From Bombus terrestris (lineage: Eukaryota; Arthropoda; Insecta; Hymenoptera; Apidae): a stretch of 64,000 nucleotides of DNA. The notes beneath the pieces were generated by a model. The model ran no database searches, was not told the DNA's origin, and worked only from the letters and a program-made list of their open reading frames with translations. A program made the position numbers and the translations under genes. The stretch lies in the NCBI RefSeq assembly GCF_910591885.1, contig NC_063272.1, positions 317,001 to 381,000 of the forward strand, written 5' to 3'. How positions within the stretch are numbered: the first letter of the stretch is position 1; every line of letters starts with the position of its first letter. Shown here piece by piece: positions 24,192 to 36,222 of this stretch.

Positions 24192-25292
24192 GTAAGATAA
24201 ATACGCGTACGCTCGTTTACCGTAATTATAGTAATCGGTCGATAATACGGCGAATAACGCCGAGTCGTATTATGGGCCGAGCACCATTACGCGGACGATG
24301 AATCCTCCTTCTCCTGGCGACCGGCGATCCTCGTGATTCGAGGCCGTCGTTCCTTCGCCGTTCCATCCAGTGGAGGAGGATGCTTTTGTACTTTCTTCCT
24401 CGATAAACGGCTTCGAATCGAACGTTTCTCTCGTGGAACGAAACGTTCGCGCGATTTCCACTTTGCCTATGACGCGTACGAGATTCTTGCAATGGCAGAG
24501 AGCCTCGAAACGGAACATCCCTCCGCAACGGGGATACTGGCCATCGCTCGAGGCCAGCACACGAGTTAACCGAGCGTGTCCGGATCGCGGAGGACCAGTC
24601 CCTTTTTCGATTTCTTTATTTCTCATCGCTGGCCCGGTCGAGCGTTTAGGCGGCCTGGAGAGATTAAGTCCGATATCGGGTTACGGGGCACCGTTCGGCT
24701 CCGCCTTTCTTCTGATTCTCCGTAATATTTTAATCCGTTCGATCGGATCTTTTATCCTGATGGCGAGTGTGCGCGGCCCTAGGCCCGGCCAGCGACAAAC
24801 TGGACGTTTCGAGTTCGAATCCGATCGTGTTGAAGCCGCGGGCCCCACGGAACCTGCGGGCCTCGTTTCTTCGGGGATTTCGACGCGGACGTCGATTGTG
24901 CTTAATCGAGCGCGTCCTACCGCTGGCCGCGATCCTCGCCTCGAATCGTGCGAGACTTATTCGCTCGTCGACGAACCACACGGTTGTTCCACGATGCAGC
25001 CACGGTCGAACCACGAGCTGGCCCCGAGCGATGCGTCATTCAGCTTGGCGTCGCTGGCCAAACAGTATCTATCCACGTCAGGATTAAAATGCCGGGATAT
25101 CAAATACAAGGGGAGCGGGTCAACCGTGGAAATTGGACGGTCTGTTTCTTCTCGTATAAGCGGAGGCAAATAATATCCATCGATCATTGTCGATCGAAGC
25201 GTTCTATTCTTCGAAGAATCGTATAAGCGCGCACGAGATCGTTATCCAACGCGTAGACGGACGATAGATTCACGGAACGATGGTGTTAACAG
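24192..25292 (+). other. dac: dac intron (1.1 kb) with an unusually long open frame
   Basis: The intron starts GTAAGA and ends GGTGTTAACAG. Its 1101 nt divide by three, but read-through from the preceding exon hits a stop after 35 codons, so retention is not productive. A different frame (24370-25173) is open for 267 codons. Its translation resembles no family I recognise and does not join either neighbouring exon. Confidence 0.85.
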
Positions 25293-25463
25293 GTTCCTCG
25301 AATGGTCACAGTCCCGTGCTGAACCTGTCGAAGACGGCGGGAAGCGGAAGCGTGGGCGAGCACTCCGGAAGCGAGGCAGAGGCGTCGCACCGTTCGCAAG
25401 ACGACGAGGAGGAGGACGACAATCTGTCCGAGGACCTGGACGACGACAACGAGAAGGACGAAG
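25293..25463 (+). CDS. dac: Dachshund exon: VLNLSK motif and acidic region
   Basis: This 171-nt exon lies between the acceptor GTGTTAACAG (ending 25292) and the donor GAAG|GTGAGA (GT at 25464), phase 1 on both sides. It encodes G, then SSNGHSPVLNLSKTAGSGSV, then a Ser/Glu-rich stretch, then an acidic run (DDEEEDDNLSEDLDDDNEKD). The acidic stretch holds more than 15 Asp/Glu in about 25 residues and is probably disordered. Similar acidic spacers separate the two conserved boxes in Dachshund proteins. Because the exon is symmetric, its removal would keep the frame. The ATG at 25280 lies in the intron before the acceptor and is not a start. Confidence 0.94.
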
Positions 25464-26375
25464 GTGAGAGAGCGTGGCGTGGTCGGATTCGTCTCGTGGA
25501 AAATGCCGCGAGACCGACCGATCTCCTAAGCGTCGATCGATACGTCGACCGAGCCGATCGGTCGATCAATTAAAGCCAGGTAGAGCGTGACGGTGAATTT
25601 GACGTGTGCCGAAAGTCGAAACGATGTTGCCCGTTCCGCGCGGCACGCATACGTAAAATAATTATATCGAATGGACCGGACAGACCGCGTTTAAAGATGA
25701 GTTCCCTGGGACGACTGGTAGGTCAGACCCTCTCATCGATCATCTCGGGCCCGCCGCGGAACGACGTTCTCTGGGATTCGTCTTTCATCCGGCGTTCCGA
25801 ACCAACCGAGGTCTCTCCTCAGCGGTTGTCAAAACTTGTCAGCCGTGCACGATGAAATTTTCACCGAGAGGCGTTTGGAATTTTACGCGCTGCACGTGTC
25901 TCGACTGCCACCTTTTTTCCTCCGTCCGTTTCCTTTACCCTTTCTGCTTGTCGTGCGTTCACGTCGAATCAGATTGCACTAGAGAGATACATCTCGCGAA
26001 ATTTTTCTTTTAGTCGATAGTTATATTTCTTGCAAGTCATTTACGAGCGTGATCAATCGCGAATAATTAAGCCTTCCGGATTGAATATTATCTTCGTTCT
26101 ATGGTTTGAAAACTCACCGGATCTCGATATTACGGGAAAGAAATTTGAAGAAGTTTTAAGAAAAAATTGTACGGTTCCTTTACCATTCGAAGCTCTCCGA
26201 AAAACTGATATAAACGAGATTCACACTGGAACAGCATGAAAGAAGCACCACTGGTGGAGGGGCCCGTTGGTCGTTAGACTCGCATCTTCGGTATTTAGTT
26301 TCATTTTAATAATGAAAGATGGGTCCGGATAAAAATCTCGGTCCGTAGCTCGCGGTGCTATCTGGACTGTCCCGG

Positions 26376-26395
26376 CGCTTCGATGCACCGAAGCG
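26376..26395. other. Hairpin CGCTTCG-ATGCAC-CGAAGCG
   Basis: Seven-bp perfect GC-rich arms flank a 6-nt loop. It lies 54 bp upstream of a homeodomain-type palindrome. It could be a structured RNA element in the intron or a protein-binding dyad; nothing in the sequence decides. Confidence 0.3.
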
Positions 26396-26448
26396 TCATA
26401 ATCGCGATGATTTCTAATCGATTTGCCGATTGTCTGCGCGCCACGCGT

Positions 26449-26467
26449 TAATTGGATATTCCAATTA
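26449..26467. promoter_or_regulatory. TAATTGGA-TAT-TCCAATTA palindrome
   Basis: Eight-bp perfect arms flank a 3-nt spacer. Each arm has TAATTG, the classic Q50 homeodomain core, and a CCAAT-like segment. Nearby are CATAATCG and CTAATCGAT. This is a strong candidate dimeric homeodomain site within a wider candidate enhancer (about 26250-26480). Confidence 0.35.
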
Positions 26468-28504
26468 GAGCCTGCGAGTCTTCACCTCGGTTGACACGAA
26501 CGGAAAAGAACGTCTTTCTTCCTTCCAATCTCTCGTCGTACCGCCAATAAAAATACTACCGAGAAAAACTGCTAATAAAAAAGGGAATCGTGGAATCTTC
26601 CGCCCCCACCCGTCCCGACGGGATATACATATGTCAAATTCCAAAAGAATATAAAACTAGCAGGACGCGATTAAAAGCGAGGCCAAGGACCCGGACCCAG
26701 AGACGAGAAACAGTAAATGTTCGGTTAGGCGGGTGGATTAGAGGGGAAAGGCTACAGGGTGGAATTAGCGGGCCCCTAAATTTCAGGAAAGACACGAGTT
26801 AGACGTATAAATTCTGGTGGTCGTGTACCAGAGGGGGCAGAAATTCGTGTCTCGCAGCGTGTCGTATACATCGGCTACATCCTACCTATGGTGCTCGCGG
26901 TGATCGAAGTAGAACCCCATCGAACGTCCGTGGGAGTGTACACGCCCGTGGAATGCAGTTCTGATTTAATGAGACGCGCCGCTATCTCGCTCTCGTTCCT
27001 GGAATCCGATCTACCGCGATTCGTTCGTTTCTTGCCCAACTTCCTGGAGATTTCGTCCGATTCCTTTTAACCCCTTCTTCCCGGCGAGATTCTCGCTAAG
27101 CGAGAAGAGCTCGCGAGTGCCGCGAGTCTCGCGAAATTTCTCGTCCTCCTCGCGTCGCGTCGGGCAATTCGTTGGGGAAGACGTTGGCCCTTGGCCTCCA
27201 ACGCAGATAATTGTAATGGGTTTCGAGAGAAGGAGACCGAAGCGCGGCGATGGAGCGACCATCGAGAAGAAATCGAGAGGAAAAAGAAGAGGGGAGGGGG
27301 GTGAAGGAGGGCGACGAAGGAGAGACAGAGGAGTGGAAGGTTTGTGCTATCAAAAGGTGCCGGCGGATCGGCACCGAAGGCAGCCGCGCGAGCATTAAAT
27401 CGGCCAATGGCAATAAGTAACCGAATGCCGTGGCGTTGTAGGTGCGCGCTGATAATTAAAAGACGATACAATAAAGCACGTATCATTGGCCATAAAGCAG
27501 CCGGAGCTAAAGCCCACGGTGTGGGCCGTAGGAGCGCGCGGACCGGTCACTTAAGCTCGGAAGAACCCACGCAGACGTCTTGTCTCGCCACTCTGCGGAC
27601 CTCTTCGGCAATAACCATAAGGCATCCTTTATTCCGGCGATCCCCGAGCCCCGGATCCTTCCACGGTGTGCCAGCGCCACGGTTCCTTTCGTTCCAACGA
27701 CGAAAACCATGCTTCCAGGCTAATCGTCGATAGAGAGAGAATAACGAGGCTACTCCCGCCTCTTAGCCGGAGAACGACGAGTCGCGATCTCGAGTAGAAA
27801 GCAGAAAAAGAGTAGCAGAAAGAAAGAAGTGCGATCGAGCAGGAACTTTATTCCAGGGACCGCGCGTCCTTCGTGGAATCTCGAGAGTTTTCCATCGAAA
27901 TTCCCTTACCCGCGGCGCGATACCGGAGGATAAATCGCGCGGCTGGAAACGAACGACAATTCGGTGTGTTCGTCCTGGTTCCCCCACGGTGCCGTACACA
28001 TCGGATCGGCTAATCGGTCGGCCGAGTGCCGTTTTAATTCGCGAATTTAATTCGTCCGCGATGACGTTAAATCAGAGACGTGGCGAAGGGTAACAAGTAG
28101 TCGTCGCGGGATTACGGCTTTGGAACACGCACGCGTTGTAAGTCTCCTCGAGAGAGCGGCCGGCGCGAGACCTCCCTCGAACGTTGTTCCACGATCCTTC
28201 GGCGAAATTTATCGGCGACGCGTCTCGTATACGCGCGCTCACGCCGAACAAAAAGTCGCGAAGAGACCGGCTAATAGGCGAGTTCTCGTTGCCGCTCGTT
28301 CGCGTGTCCGATTATTATATGCGCATTTCCTCTACACCGATCGCGTTTTCTACGTTCTTCACAGCGGATCGGCTCGTAAACGATCGAGGACGATTTAATT
28401 GCTTCGAAAGCGCGATAGAAGTGCTTGGCAAGAAAATTCTACGCGAATCGGCACGACGTCGATCGAATCGAACAATCTTACACGTATGTGGGTAATTTTT
28501 TCAG

Positions 28505-28729
28505 ATCTGTCGGACGTGCCGGAGAACCTGCCGCTTCCCGCGCCGGGATCCGAGAGTCCTCAGGCTCTGAATTATTCCCAGATCGCCTCCGCGGCGGTGG
28601 CCGTTTCACAGGGAGGCCAGGATCCCTCGGTCTCGAGTACGGAGACCCTGCTCAGGAATATCCAGGGCCTGCTCAAGGTCGCGGCCGACAACGCGAGGCA
28701 GCAGGAGAGGCAAATCAACTACGAGAAAG
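28505..28729 (+). CDS. dac: Dachshund exon: linker and start of DACHbox-C
   Basis: This 225-nt exon lies between the acceptor TTTTTTCAG (ending 28504) and the donor AAAG|GTCAGT (GT at 28730), phase 1 on both sides. It encodes DLSDVPENLPLPAPGSESPQ, then a Ser/Ala-rich linker, then SSTETLLRNIQGLLKVAADN, then ARQQERQINYEK. The ETLLxNIQGLLKVAxDNAR motif starts DACHbox-C, a helical region used for protein-protein contacts, including Eyes absent in flies. The last G joins CC of the next exon to give Ala (EK|AELKMD). The donor carries C at +3, weaker than the neighbouring donors. The exon is symmetric. Confidence 0.96.
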
Positions 28730-29721
28730 GTCAGTGGCATGGCTTTCTTAACGCGTCTCTAGCCGAGGCCGCAATTTCATTATCTGCCAGCTCTCGCGAA
28801 GCCGCATTAAGAGACATTAGTCTCTTCACCGACCCTTCCATCCCATTTTCCTTTCTTTCTTCCTCCCTCCCTTCCTTTCTTCCCCTCTTTGTCCATCGTT
28901 CACTCCTACTTCTGTTGACTCCTCTACTTCTGTAATTTGTTCGGCGTTCGACTGTCACGGCACGGTATCGCCCGTGACATCCGGCGCTGAAACTTCACGA
29001 GATGAATCCGAATACCAGCTTCGCGGTGTCGACGACTAATTTCAGGGTAATAACGCGTTACTCTCGCCAGCCATTAAGGTTTAAGGATCCACGGAAAGAG
29101 TAGCAATTTAGGCGCCGTTCGAGTGCTGTAATTTCGCCTAGCTCTGTCTCGAGTATGTCGTTACCGTTTGGTTCTCGTACCATTTCCGATGGAACGTGTT
29201 ATTTTAAGGTAATCCGAATACCTGCTTTTCACGATTTTTATTGAAAACCACGCCGAGAATTTACTCGCCGTTTAGCGTTTGTATATCTCGTGGAAAAAAT
29301 CCCCGATCTTCGCAAAGACGATCGATCTCGAACGCGAAATACGACTGACTGGCAAAAAATCAGCCCGCGTAAAGAAACGTTTACTCGTTGAGATATCGTC
29401 GTTGTATCCGTGGCGGATAAGCGACGCGTGTCTTAAGTAGATAACGGCCGAACCGAGGTAACGCGATTAACAAGGCGAACCTGCGAACCGTGGACTCGCG
29501 TCGTGTACCTCGCCTTCGTTCTCATTAAGCGCGTGATAGATCGACTCGTGTTATTATTATTAGCGTCCGACATGCAGCGTCTCGAGACCTGGAAACATCC
29601 GAGGAAGAGGTGTAAAGAGAAGAGAGAGATCACACGATCGGATGAAGACGACGAAGTGTTTAAGTCACTCGTCGACGACGACCCTAGCGTTTCTGTGAAG
29701 ATCGTCCGGCACTTTGTTAAA

Positions 29722-29737
29722 GATCGATCGATCGATC
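29722..29737 (+). repeat. (GATC)4 run
   Basis: Four perfect self-complementary GATC tetramers. Confidence 0.85.
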
Positions 29738-32589
29738 GGACTTTCTTCTCCAGGCGGCATAATCGCGTGCCTAAGAGGATTCGCGTTTCGACGTCCCGGC
29801 GTCGATGCTCGCGATTTGCTAATAGCAATCAGAGACGCGTAATCGTCGTACGATCGCCATAAAATAAGAAGGAAAGTGGAACATCCTGTCGAACGAGTTC
29901 TTTGTACGCGAGTATTCTATATACTACGAGTACGCAGCGTAAGAAAATTCTAATAGAAATACACGGTGACGTCGAACGCGTAGTATGATCCTTTCTTGGC
30001 CCAGTTCTCGAGGACCACGTGCTCGCTCGTATTCACTCTCCGTCGACCTCTTCCTCGCTGAAGTAAGGACACGCGATGCTTAAATATATTCCAGCCGAAA
30101 CGTAAAGCCGGCCTTTAATTGCCCATTAACGGCGGTATAAAGTGTCGTTTCCACGGTCGTCGAGTAACGCGTGTTCACAGCGCTTAACGACGTCGAAGCC
30201 GGACGCGGTGAGTCCCGGACCGCGCTCTCGTACCCCACGTTTTTCCTCGCAGCGAAGAAGAAAAGTGGCATTCTTTCGGGCACGGTAGGTTCTCTGAGCG
30301 CGGTATCTCTCAGCGGCGATCGCCACGAGGAGACCGTCCTTTGTTTCGCGACCGGTCCAGCGGCCGATTAAGCCGGCAGTTTAACGCGAGAGGACGTTCC
30401 GCGTCTCGGAGCCGACGCGTGTCCAGCAACGAGTTCATCTTCCATGCCGCGCGACGTCCAAGTCGGCTTAACGCGGATTCCTCGTGTCCACGAACGTTCA
30501 CCGAGAGACGAGCAGCGAACGAAGGAGCGAACGTAGAGGAGCTTTCGTTCGCGAGCCGATCGAGTCGATGAAGAATCCAGGAGAGAAAGAAGGAGATCGC
30601 TGGATAAAGGGACCGACTCGAGACGCGGATACGCGTCAAGGGAATGAAAACGAGATCGTAGGAGGAAGAGAGGAGGGCAGGAATTGAGAGCAGATCGACG
30701 AAAATGCGTAGCCTGGAGGACGAGGGCCAAGAAGAGGGTGTAAGAGGGCCGATTTAATACTCGAACGAACCAGCAGCTCGTTTTACACCAGATGGTTTTA
30801 CATACGGCCGCTATCGTGTTACCGAGCTTCTCCGTATGGCTGCGTTGGCCGCTTCGACCGGGACCCCTAATACGCGCGGACGCGCAAACACGAGCGAAAT
30901 CCTCGGAGCGGCGCAGTGACCGACGCTCTCCTTTGGAGAACCGGACTCGATCTTGCGTTTCTTTGGAGAACGAGCACGGGACGGCCAGGGAAACCGAGCG
31001 GATTTTCGAGAAGGAACGCGCGGGGTGGTATCCTAAACTTCGTTAAGTCCGCCACGAACGCACGAGTAGATTCCCTCGATGAAAAAGGAAAGAGTAACGT
31101 AAAAGTGGCTGAAAGATAGAAAGAGAGGACTCACGGTCTCGTTCGGTCGGTAAGTTACACGATGCACGGGAGAACAATATGAGCTCGCCGGATGCTGGCG
31201 AGCAACGTAGGTGCTCGCTATCTTCGATGCTCACCGAGATAAGGGTACGAGGGGAAGCCACGGCGGGAGCGCAAAGATTGTGCGCGCCTCCTCTTCGTGT
31301 CCACCGCACGGGTCCGCGCACATAAAGGTATACGTGGACGTGCACGTGGATAAAGAAAGAAGGAGAGAGAGTCCGTGGCGGGCCGGTTGCTTAAGGTCCG
31401 CCGAGAGAGCGGAATAGAAAGAGGGGATTGAGTTGTAGCCGCGAGTGGAGGATCTTATGTAGATTCCTTGTAGATCGTGCACCCGATTCGATCGCGATCG
31501 GCTACCCGGTACCGGGTTAATTAAAATTGTACGGGCCGGACGTCTTTCTTTCTCGCTGCCTCTCCTTTCTGCCTCGCGTTCGCGGCCTTTCCATCCTCTC
31601 CCCCCCCCCACCCTGTTCTCTCTTCCTTTGTGTCTCTCCCCGTGCCACCGTCTTCTCTGCTCACTGCCTCCCTGTTCTCCAGTGTCGCGTCGCCGCCCCT
31701 CGCCCCCCGACCGCCTTTTCATCTTCCTTTTTCCTTGGCCGTTTCGTTCGAACCAGCACGCTGGCTGCACCGGCCGACGGCGCATCCTACCTACAGTAAG
31801 CTCCTTCGATTTTTGGCCGCTGCCTGGGAGGCTGCTTACGTGAAATCCTATTACCGCGAGCCACGCCGCGCGACAGCGCAACGACTCTCTCTGTCTATCT
31901 TCTTCTTATTTTGCCTTTGCTTCTTTTCCCTCTCGTGACCTCTGTGCACGAGCCTGGTGCAAGCGGACCAGGATGCAAACAGTCTGGCTACCGAGCTACG
32001 CTCTTGTAATCAACGATGTGTTTTGATGCTGCGTTACTTCTGGCGTTACGTTGACGCTACGAATAATACTATGCGCGATAATAATACGTGCGTTACGATA
32101 GATCGTACGCTTTGAAGTGGTCGGGTTAGTTCGCTGCTACTATAAATTCGAATACGCTGGTCGAGATCAAGATCGACAATTTGTACTATATCTTCCAGCA
32201 TGGTCACGGTCTAAACACAGATGTAAAGCCGCAGGAAGCTGAACTGGTCCCGAGCACGGGATACCCGAAAAAACGTGTAGGACTGCGAGCTATCGAGTCC
32301 GGTACCACTGGTCCCGTTCCTCTACCTACTATAAATAGGGAAAGAGAGAAGGGTACGCGAACAGGGAACAGCAAAACGAAGAAGAGCTGGAAGGAATTAC
32401 GATTCCATTGGTTTCCTTGGCTCTTGTTCCATCGCCCCGTTCCCCGTTCGATTCGTTGCTCCCATTCGCGAGAGCCGAATCGGCGCAGCCCCGAGCATCA
32501 TTAAACGTCCGCAACCACTTGCAGGCTACCTTAAAGATCGTCTCAGGGTCGAAGGTCGCGGGACTGCGAGCGCGCGAACAACCGGCCGC

Positions 32590-32645
32590 GTCGATTATTA
32601 TGCTTATTAAGGTGGAAAGTAATAAATTACAGCTGGCTAATAGCG
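32590..32645. promoter_or_regulatory. Candidate conserved-type AT block with E-box
   Basis: A compact patch with TCGATTATTATGC, TTATTAAGG, AATAAATTA and a CAGCTG E-box, followed by CTAATAG, within CpG-rich intron. The dense homeodomain-like cores next to an E-box suggest an enhancer core; this is inference from motifs only. Confidence 0.22.
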
Positions 32646-33750
32646 GGTATCGTGAGAAGCGACGGGAGATGGGGGGAGGAAACGGTCGAAGAAGCTTCTC
32701 GATCCGCGTGTACCGTTCAGATCGATTCGTCGAGGAACTTCTTCGGCCACTGAAAATAAAACCGATCGGCTGTTGTCTGTTGGTCGGTGTCTGGACCGCG
32801 CGACCAGTCGCCGGGGGAGGACGTTTCCAAGGCAATAAAGCTGTTCCATTCTTAATTAAATCCGAGACCACGCGAACGAGCTAATTAAAGCAAACATCCG
32901 ACGCGATAAAGTTCGAACGTTGGCCCGAGGTCTCGAACGACATCCTGGAATAGGGAGAATCAACGAATCGTAAAAAGAGCTAGTTGGCAAGTTTAACCAC
33001 TCTTGTTTCACGTAGGTTTCCAATACGCTTTTCCTGCTAGTATCAGTGTCTAATTTGAAGCCTGGCAGGCGAACGAGATGGGAAAAGGCAGAAAACCGTT
33101 GCCGGTATCGATCTGCGGCGATGCCTACACGGCCACGGAAATATCCGTGCTCTTGGGGGCAGAAAAGCGAGGGGTGGGCAGCCGATTGCTTCGCGAACGA
33201 CGTATACAGAGAAACGAGTGGGAAAAAAACGAGCGTGCCATCGATACACGTGTGCGTACATAGTTTGCGCGATAATGGCCGCTCCGCCAGCCGATAGAGA
33301 GATAGCGTTGCTTTGGCTCGCGCGCGCGACCCAAGGGGGCGGAGGGTCGTTCGCTGCCAGGGCTAAACGTAAATCAATCAGACTGCGTTCAAACGAGAAG
33401 CAACTGGTCGAAGGACTCGAATGTTTGCAACGAAAGGTACGACTGCACGTTGCTTGCGTGTGCCATGTTGATTTATCGCGAAATCAATGTGACTGTGAAG
33501 AAAAATGTACACGCTAAATTGAATACATATTTCTCGTCGTATAGAAACAAACGATTAAAAGGACTGTAGTTGCCATAAAAAATGGTTGGATAAACTTCAG
33601 GATATGCGTATCGTAATAATTTCTCTTCCCTCGCCTCTGAGAAACAAAGGCGAAATAGCGTACATGCTTTTTCGTCGTGAAAGTACCAAATCGCAGCAGC
33701 AGTCTCGATAATGTGTCCCGGTATCGAACTCGAGGAATTTTCATAACGAG

Positions 33751-33782
<32 letters not shown>

Positions 33783-33783
33783 A
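33751..33783 (+). repeat. (CAG)n/CAA tract
   Basis: Seven CAG, one CAA, two CAG and one CAA. It reads as Gln, Ser or Ala depending on frame. The CAG/CAA mixture resembles coding opa repeats, but no splice-flanked exon could be built around it and no Dachshund similarity adjoins it. Confidence 0.9.
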
Positions 33784-34400
33784 GCCGGCTGGAAGAAAAA
33801 GGGCGCCTTTAATGGGACACGTTGGCGCCCGGGTCAGGGTGGCCCCGTTGTTACTCGTTAATTCGAGCCGCGACCGAGAGAGCACGCACACCAGCGATCC
33901 GGTGGCCAGGTCCGGCTATTCTCGCGCGAATCCGTGGAAAGCGCAAACGAGCGTGATCCCGAGGTATGCGCTTCGTGCCGAGAAACCGACGAAGAGCTCC
34001 ACCCTTTTGTCCTTCTCCCTCCGCCGTGGTTCCCTACCAAACCGGGCAGAAAAGTAGGAATAAAAACGCGAAACAATACGATGTCGCAGCAGCGTGGTCG
34101 TTGTCGGTTCCCACCTCGAGCTCCGGAGGTTCGCCTGGTCTGGAGAACGCGGCCGATTGTCAATTAGAGAAACCACAAGGGCTCGGTTTTAGCATAAGCC
34201 ACCGGCCAAAAGGGGCTAGGATAAGCGGGCTATAGACGCACGCATCGTGAGCGCGTTTCTTTCCTCGACTTTCTTCTCCTTTCGGGGGGGAGGCATCGGT
34301 GCATCGATAAAAGGAGACAATAAGATACGGAGAATCGGAGGAAAGAAGGATGGAGAGTAGGCAGGCAGCGTGCGAGCGAAACAAGGGGGAAAGAATTTAA

Positions 34401-34783
34401 GAGAGAGGGACCGCTGGTGTTAAGGAAGCTAATAAATTATCCTTAACGCGGCGACAACTGGTTGTTTATTTATTTAACGATAAAAGGAGTCACGAACTTG
34501 AGAAAGAGTCCAGCTCGCTGGCCTCGTCGAATACGTCGAACGTTGATTCTAACCGATTGGAAATATCCAATGGTATCGATCTGGAGGACCTTCACAAATT
34601 ACAAAATCCAGAACTTCCTAAAGAACATACGCTACACAGATTGTAATGGATGACGTTGTTCAAACGCAAACGAACGAGGATGAATTGACAGAGAGATATC
34701 CGAAGGCGTATGTATCATTTGCTAGAAAAAGCCTCGACAAGAGTAGGAGGAAAACTACGGTACGCGACGATAAACCGTGGTGA
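34401..34783 (+). pseudogene. Coding-like remnant in two frames, unrecognised (weak)
   Basis: One frame is open from 34401 to a TAA at 34644 (81 codons) and includes NGIDLEDLHKLQNPELPKEH. The frame containing the overlapping ATG at 34646 runs 45 more codons to a TGA at 34781 and includes NEDELTERYPKAYVSFARKS. Both have balanced, low-repeat amino acid content unlike the Arg/Ser/Pro-rich shadow frames elsewhere. This could be a frameshifted pseudogene fragment, a cryptic exon or chance. I do not recognise the protein, and no splice sites clearly bound it. Confidence 0.2.
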
Positions 34784-36207
34784 ACACGTCGCTTAAATCT
34801 TGGATTTAACGATCTCTGGGCATCGATCCTGCCGCTCGATCGTCACCGATCGTTGTCGCTTTGGAATTAAGCGACAAAACGGACATTGGCGACTAACGAT
34901 CCCGCGCGCGATTTCCCGGCAGGAGAGGAGGTGAGACACTCGCATCCAGCACGATTATAAAAGCGGAAATTTACGAGCCTCTCGAAGCCCACGGGAGGAG
35001 ATCTCGCGGATTCTTTTCCGTCCCTATCTCTTCTCCCAGACTCTGTCCGAGACTTTGTTGCGTCGCAGATTTTATCGTCGCCGCCGTTTTAAGTGTCTCC
35101 CGTGAGACTTTGTTGCCGAGGTCTTTCCTCTCGCGACCTTCGGCCGATTACCGATCGCCGGCTCGATCGTTCGTCCGTCTTCTTTACGCGTACCTGCAGT
35201 ATCGGATTGTACGCTTCGCTCGATTGTACGCTTAAACACGACATTTTTACGGTTAGAGGAAGACCCAAGCGGTAATTTTAAATTGGAAGATGTTTGAAAA
35301 TGAAACCTTATGAATAACTGTTAATTTGACGAAATTGAAAGTCGAATTCGATTTTGATCAGATTTCTCATCGAACGCGTCAAGAGCGAACGAAGCGACAG
35401 AGACAAAGGAGAGAAACGGCCTCACTCGAAAGAAAGGTGGAAAGAAACTTGACCTACCGCAGTTTTAACTACCGTTCAATTATACAGTTTGCTTTCGGTT
35501 GGGTCGTCGCACGGGTCGAATAAAGCGTGTAATTTACCGGCAATAAAAGAGCAGTGGTAACGGCCACGCGAGAGAGTTGGTGGCGACGCGCATGAACGAA
35601 AGAGGGAGAAGTCGCGTCGTTAACGACGCCGTTTACTGCCGCGAGCAACGAATATTTTGTTGCGTCTCTCTGGTCCGCCAACGTGGAATCGACGACGGCA
35701 CGCGGCTTCGTGGCACTCTCGCGGAGCCTTCTCTGCTTTTCCCTCTCCTCGCGACTCCCCTCGACTCATGACCGGGCCCATCCACGACAAAGAGGAAAAG
35801 AAGGAACGAACGAGTCGGTACGCGACAGAATCCCGTTTCGAAAGTGTCATCGTGCCCCGGCGAGAGATTCTCGCCAACGGCGTAAAAGCACCGCGATAAT
35901 TGGCCCTTAAAGCACGCCCCTCGCGGCTTAATGCATATAATCGCGCGCATTATGCGCCTGCGACTCCATCCTCTCGACCCGCGAGACGAGTCTGGCTAAT
36001 TTTCTCGCGTGACGTAACCGCCCGATTAGACCGTAGAGGAGGCGCGAACCTGCGCGTTGGGTAAATAAGGAAAGCGTGACGACAAGAGTTGTCGTTTCTT
36101 TCGTTCTCCAAGAATCGCCGCGAGACGCGAACATCGCGGTGGGCAGGTGTTCCAGGTGTGTTCCACCGTACTCCTAAACCCTGAGGCGACAACGCAATCC
36201 CGCTTGC

Positions 36208-36222
36208 ATATATATATATATA
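36208..36222 (+). repeat. (TA)n microsatellite
   Basis: A short TA run, continued by TACATACG. Confidence 0.85.

Larger units (their letters stand above)
25464..28504 (+). other. dac: dac intron (3.0 kb)
   Basis: The ends are GTGAGA and GGTAATTTTTTCAG. It contains a dyad-rich candidate regulatory block at 26376-26467, a purine-rich GA/GGA stretch near 27260-27335, and no supported gene. Open frames around 27067-27486 (minus) and 27344-27733 (plus) are compositional. Confidence 0.85.

Noticed and set aside
24801..24830. tRNA-like T-arm string (GAGTTCGAATCC)
   Set aside because: There is no A-box, no D-arm and no acceptor-stem pairing upstream at the right distance, so this is a chance match.
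31785..31805. Splice-like CCTACCTACAG followed by TAAGC
   Set aside because: It is an acceptor-like string only; no open frame downstream joins a dac exon in phase.
31231..31881. 216-codon minus-strand frame
   Set aside because: Arg/Gly/Glu-rich noise from a pyrimidine-rich plus strand, with no domain or plausible gene structure.
33712..33840. (CAG)n/CAA tract as a polyGln exon of dac
   Set aside because: The CAG/CAA mix looks coding, but the frame is closed by a stop 40 nt upstream and one 60 nt downstream. No acceptor and donor bound it in a phase matching the flanking exons (both phase 1).
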